Below are positions 62,895-64,000 of a stretch of 64,000 bases of DNA, piece by piece (the first letter of the stretch is position 1; every line of letters starts with the position of its first letter). A program made the translations under genes and the position numbers. The notes below the pieces were generated by a model. The model saw only the letters and a program-made list of their open reading frames with translations, had not been told where the DNA came from and did not search any database. Origin of the DNA: Streptomyces griseoflavus (lineage in GTDB: Bacteria; Actinomycetota; Actinomycetes; Streptomycetales; Streptomycetaceae). The DNA is taken from positions 250,525 to 314,524 of the forward strand of contig NZ_BMUC01000001.1 of NCBI RefSeq assembly GCF_014649995.1, written 5' to 3'.

Positions 62895-64000
62895 TCAGCC
62901 CCGGCGGATGGTGATCGTCGTCCAGGCGCCCACGTGGACGCGGTCGCCGTCCTGGAGCGGGACCGGGACGAACGGCTGGATCGGCTCGTCCGAGCCGTTG
63001 ACCGTCGTGCCGTTCGTCGAGTTCTGGTCGACGACCGCCCAGGTGCCGTCCGGCTGCTGGACCAGCACCGCGTGCTGGTGCGAGACGCCCGGGTCCTCCG
63101 GCGGCGTCGACAGATCGATGTCGGGGGTGTCGCCGGTGGAGTGGCGGCGGCGGCCGATGGTGATCTGGTTGCCGGTGAGCCGGCGCTGCTGCTCGGGGGA
63201 GTAGGCGGGCAGGTTGAGCCCCGCGGCCTCGGGGCCGGAGCGGTGCATCATCGCCATGAAGTACTCGCGGTCCGGGCCGATGGTCGCGGTCCAGGTGGCG
63301 GGGCCCTGCGGCCGGCCGGGCTGCTGCGGGTACCCGCCGGGTCCGGGCGGCGCCTGGGTGCCGCCGGGCTGCGGATAGCCGTAACCGCCGTGCCCGCCGG
63401 GGCCGTTCGGGCCACCGGGACCACCGGGGCCGCCGGGACCACCAGGGCCGCCGTGCCCACCGGGTCCGCCGTTCGGCGGGGAGATCACCCAGTCGTCGTC
63501 ACCGCCGCCGAAGGGCGGACCGCCGGGCTGCTGACGGCCGGTGTCCTGCGGGTAGGCGGGAGGAGCCGGCGGACCGGACCGGAACGCCTGCGGGCCACCG
63601 GGACCACCGGGGCCACCCGGGCCACCCGGGCCGTTCGGACCACCATGGCCGCCGTGACCGCCGGGGCCGTTCGGGCCACCGTGACCGCCGGGGCCGCCAT
63701 GACCGCCGGGGCCGGGCGGGGGCGGGACCGGGCGGGAGGGGTCGCCGCCGAAGCCGGGCGGGCCCGGCGGGATCGGCTCGGCGGGACGGTTCACCTGAGA
63801 GGGGCGCGAGCCCTGGTAGTCGTAGGAGTCACCGCCGCCGTACGACGGACCGGGCTGCGGCTGGAAGGGCCCGCCCTGGCCGGGTCCGGGGCCGGGGGCC
63901 GGCGGACGCGGGGCGGCCGGGGTGTACGAGGTCGCCGTGTTCGTCAGGAAGTTCCACCGGCACTCCTCGCAGAACGGCGCGCCGCCCTCGCGCGGCGTGC
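62895..64000 (-). CDS. FHA-domain protein with Gly/Pro collagen-like repeats (5' end beyond window)
   Basis: Partial; reading frame runs off the right edge. The visible N-terminal side holds a zinc-ribbon-like FCEECRWNF, then a Pro/Gly/Gln-rich stretch with dense Gly-Gly-Pro and Gly-His-Gly tracts (63350-63720). The C-terminal FHA domain has IGRRRHSTG, SHQHAV and NSTNGTTVNG, which bind phosphothreonine. A stop-free GTG at 63794 is only an internal codon. Such proteins bind targets of Ser/Thr kinases, such as PknB-class ones. Confidence 0.92.
   Translation of the reverse strand, partial: TPREGGAPFCEECRWNFLTNTATSYTPAAPRPPAPGPGPGQGGPFQPQPGPSYGGGDSYDYQGSRPSQVNRPAEPIPPGPPGFGGDPSRPVPPPPGPGGHGGPGGHGGPNGPGGHGGHGGPNGPGGPGGPGGPGGPQAFRSGPPAPPAYPQDTGRQQPGGPPFGGGDDDWVISPPNGGPGGHGGPGGPGGPGGPGGPNGPGGHGGYGYPQPGGTQAPPGPGGYPQQPGRPQGPATWTATIGPDREYFMAMMHRSGPEAAGLNLPAYSPEQQRRLTGNQITIGRRRHSTGDTPDIDLSTPPEDPGVSHQHAVLVQQPDGTWAVVDQNSTNGTTVNGSDEPIQPFVPVPLQDGDRVHVGAWTTITIRRG

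Noticed and set aside
63794-63794. GTG at 63794 as start of the FHA protein
   Set aside because: The frame continues upstream without a stop to the window edge, including a zinc-ribbon-like segment. The GTG is an internal valine.

Overview
This is a chromosomal window from a Streptomyces or close relative. The evidence is very high G+C with near-universal G/C third codon positions, GTG and TTG starts, a chaplin with a sortase signal plus a short chaplin, and a pair of dynamin-like GTPases next to an SsbB-type protein. Also typical are a WhiJ-like HTH/DUF397 cassette with a TTA codon, and a mycothiol-era actinomycete set of helicase, EttA, MmsA and citrate synthase genes. From memory, the order citA - mmsA - long chaplin - polysaccharide genes - short chaplin - dynamin pair - ssbB follows the core of the Streptomyces coelicolor chromosome around SCO2736 to SCO2683. 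That could not be checked here. I saw no insertion sequence, prophage, CRISPR array or rRNA. There is one tRNA.

Region by region. 1-8.9 kb holds regulatory and accessory genes: an ECF41 sigma factor divergent from its carboxymuconolactone-decarboxylase partner, an ankyrin protein, an ATPase/HTH/DUF397 cassette, a FUSC-type membrane protein, and a GntR (YtrA-type) regulator with a DUF1648 membrane protein. 8.9-12.7 kb holds RecD2 and citrate synthase. 12.7-17.6 kb holds a structured intergenic region, the copper efflux pair CopA/CopZ with a CsoR-type operator, a zinc alcohol dehydrogenase and a small HTH protein. 17.8-24.3 kb holds an unknown gene, methylmalonate-semialdehyde dehydrogenase, and an unusual peptidase/esterase-ABC ATPase fusion coupled to a permease.

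24.4-42.7 kb is a cell-surface island. It contains a three-domain, sortase-anchored chaplin, a flavin oxidoreductase/ATP-grasp pair, and a secreted GH26-like glycosidase. It also contains a tightly overlapping eight-gene exopolysaccharide operon: secreted DUF3344-like protein, two GT4 glycosyltransferases, initiating sugar phosphotransferase, O-antigen-ligase-like polymerase, MurJ-type flippase, polysaccharide deacetylase and chain-length regulator. Next come several small exported proteins, a short chaplin, and two paralogous rodlin-like peptides with matching promoter blocks. Together these look like a programme for coating the aerial hypha with hydrophobic protein and a secreted glycan. 42.7-44.6 kb holds an alpha/beta hydrolase with a cysteine nucleophile, a conserved unknown and tRNA-Arg.

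44.9-49.1 kb carries the dynamin-like pair and ssbB, functions tied to sporulation septation and DNA. 49.4-54.1 kb has a thioester-domain, sortase-anchored surface protein, EttA, and an acyl-CoA thioesterase with a coupled unknown. 54.1-61.2 kb is a three-gene FtsX-type ABC exporter operon whose ATPase carries an AbrB-like tail. The window ends with a group II truncated haemoglobin, a PCMT-like methyltransferase, and the 3' part of an FHA-domain protein that runs off the right edge.
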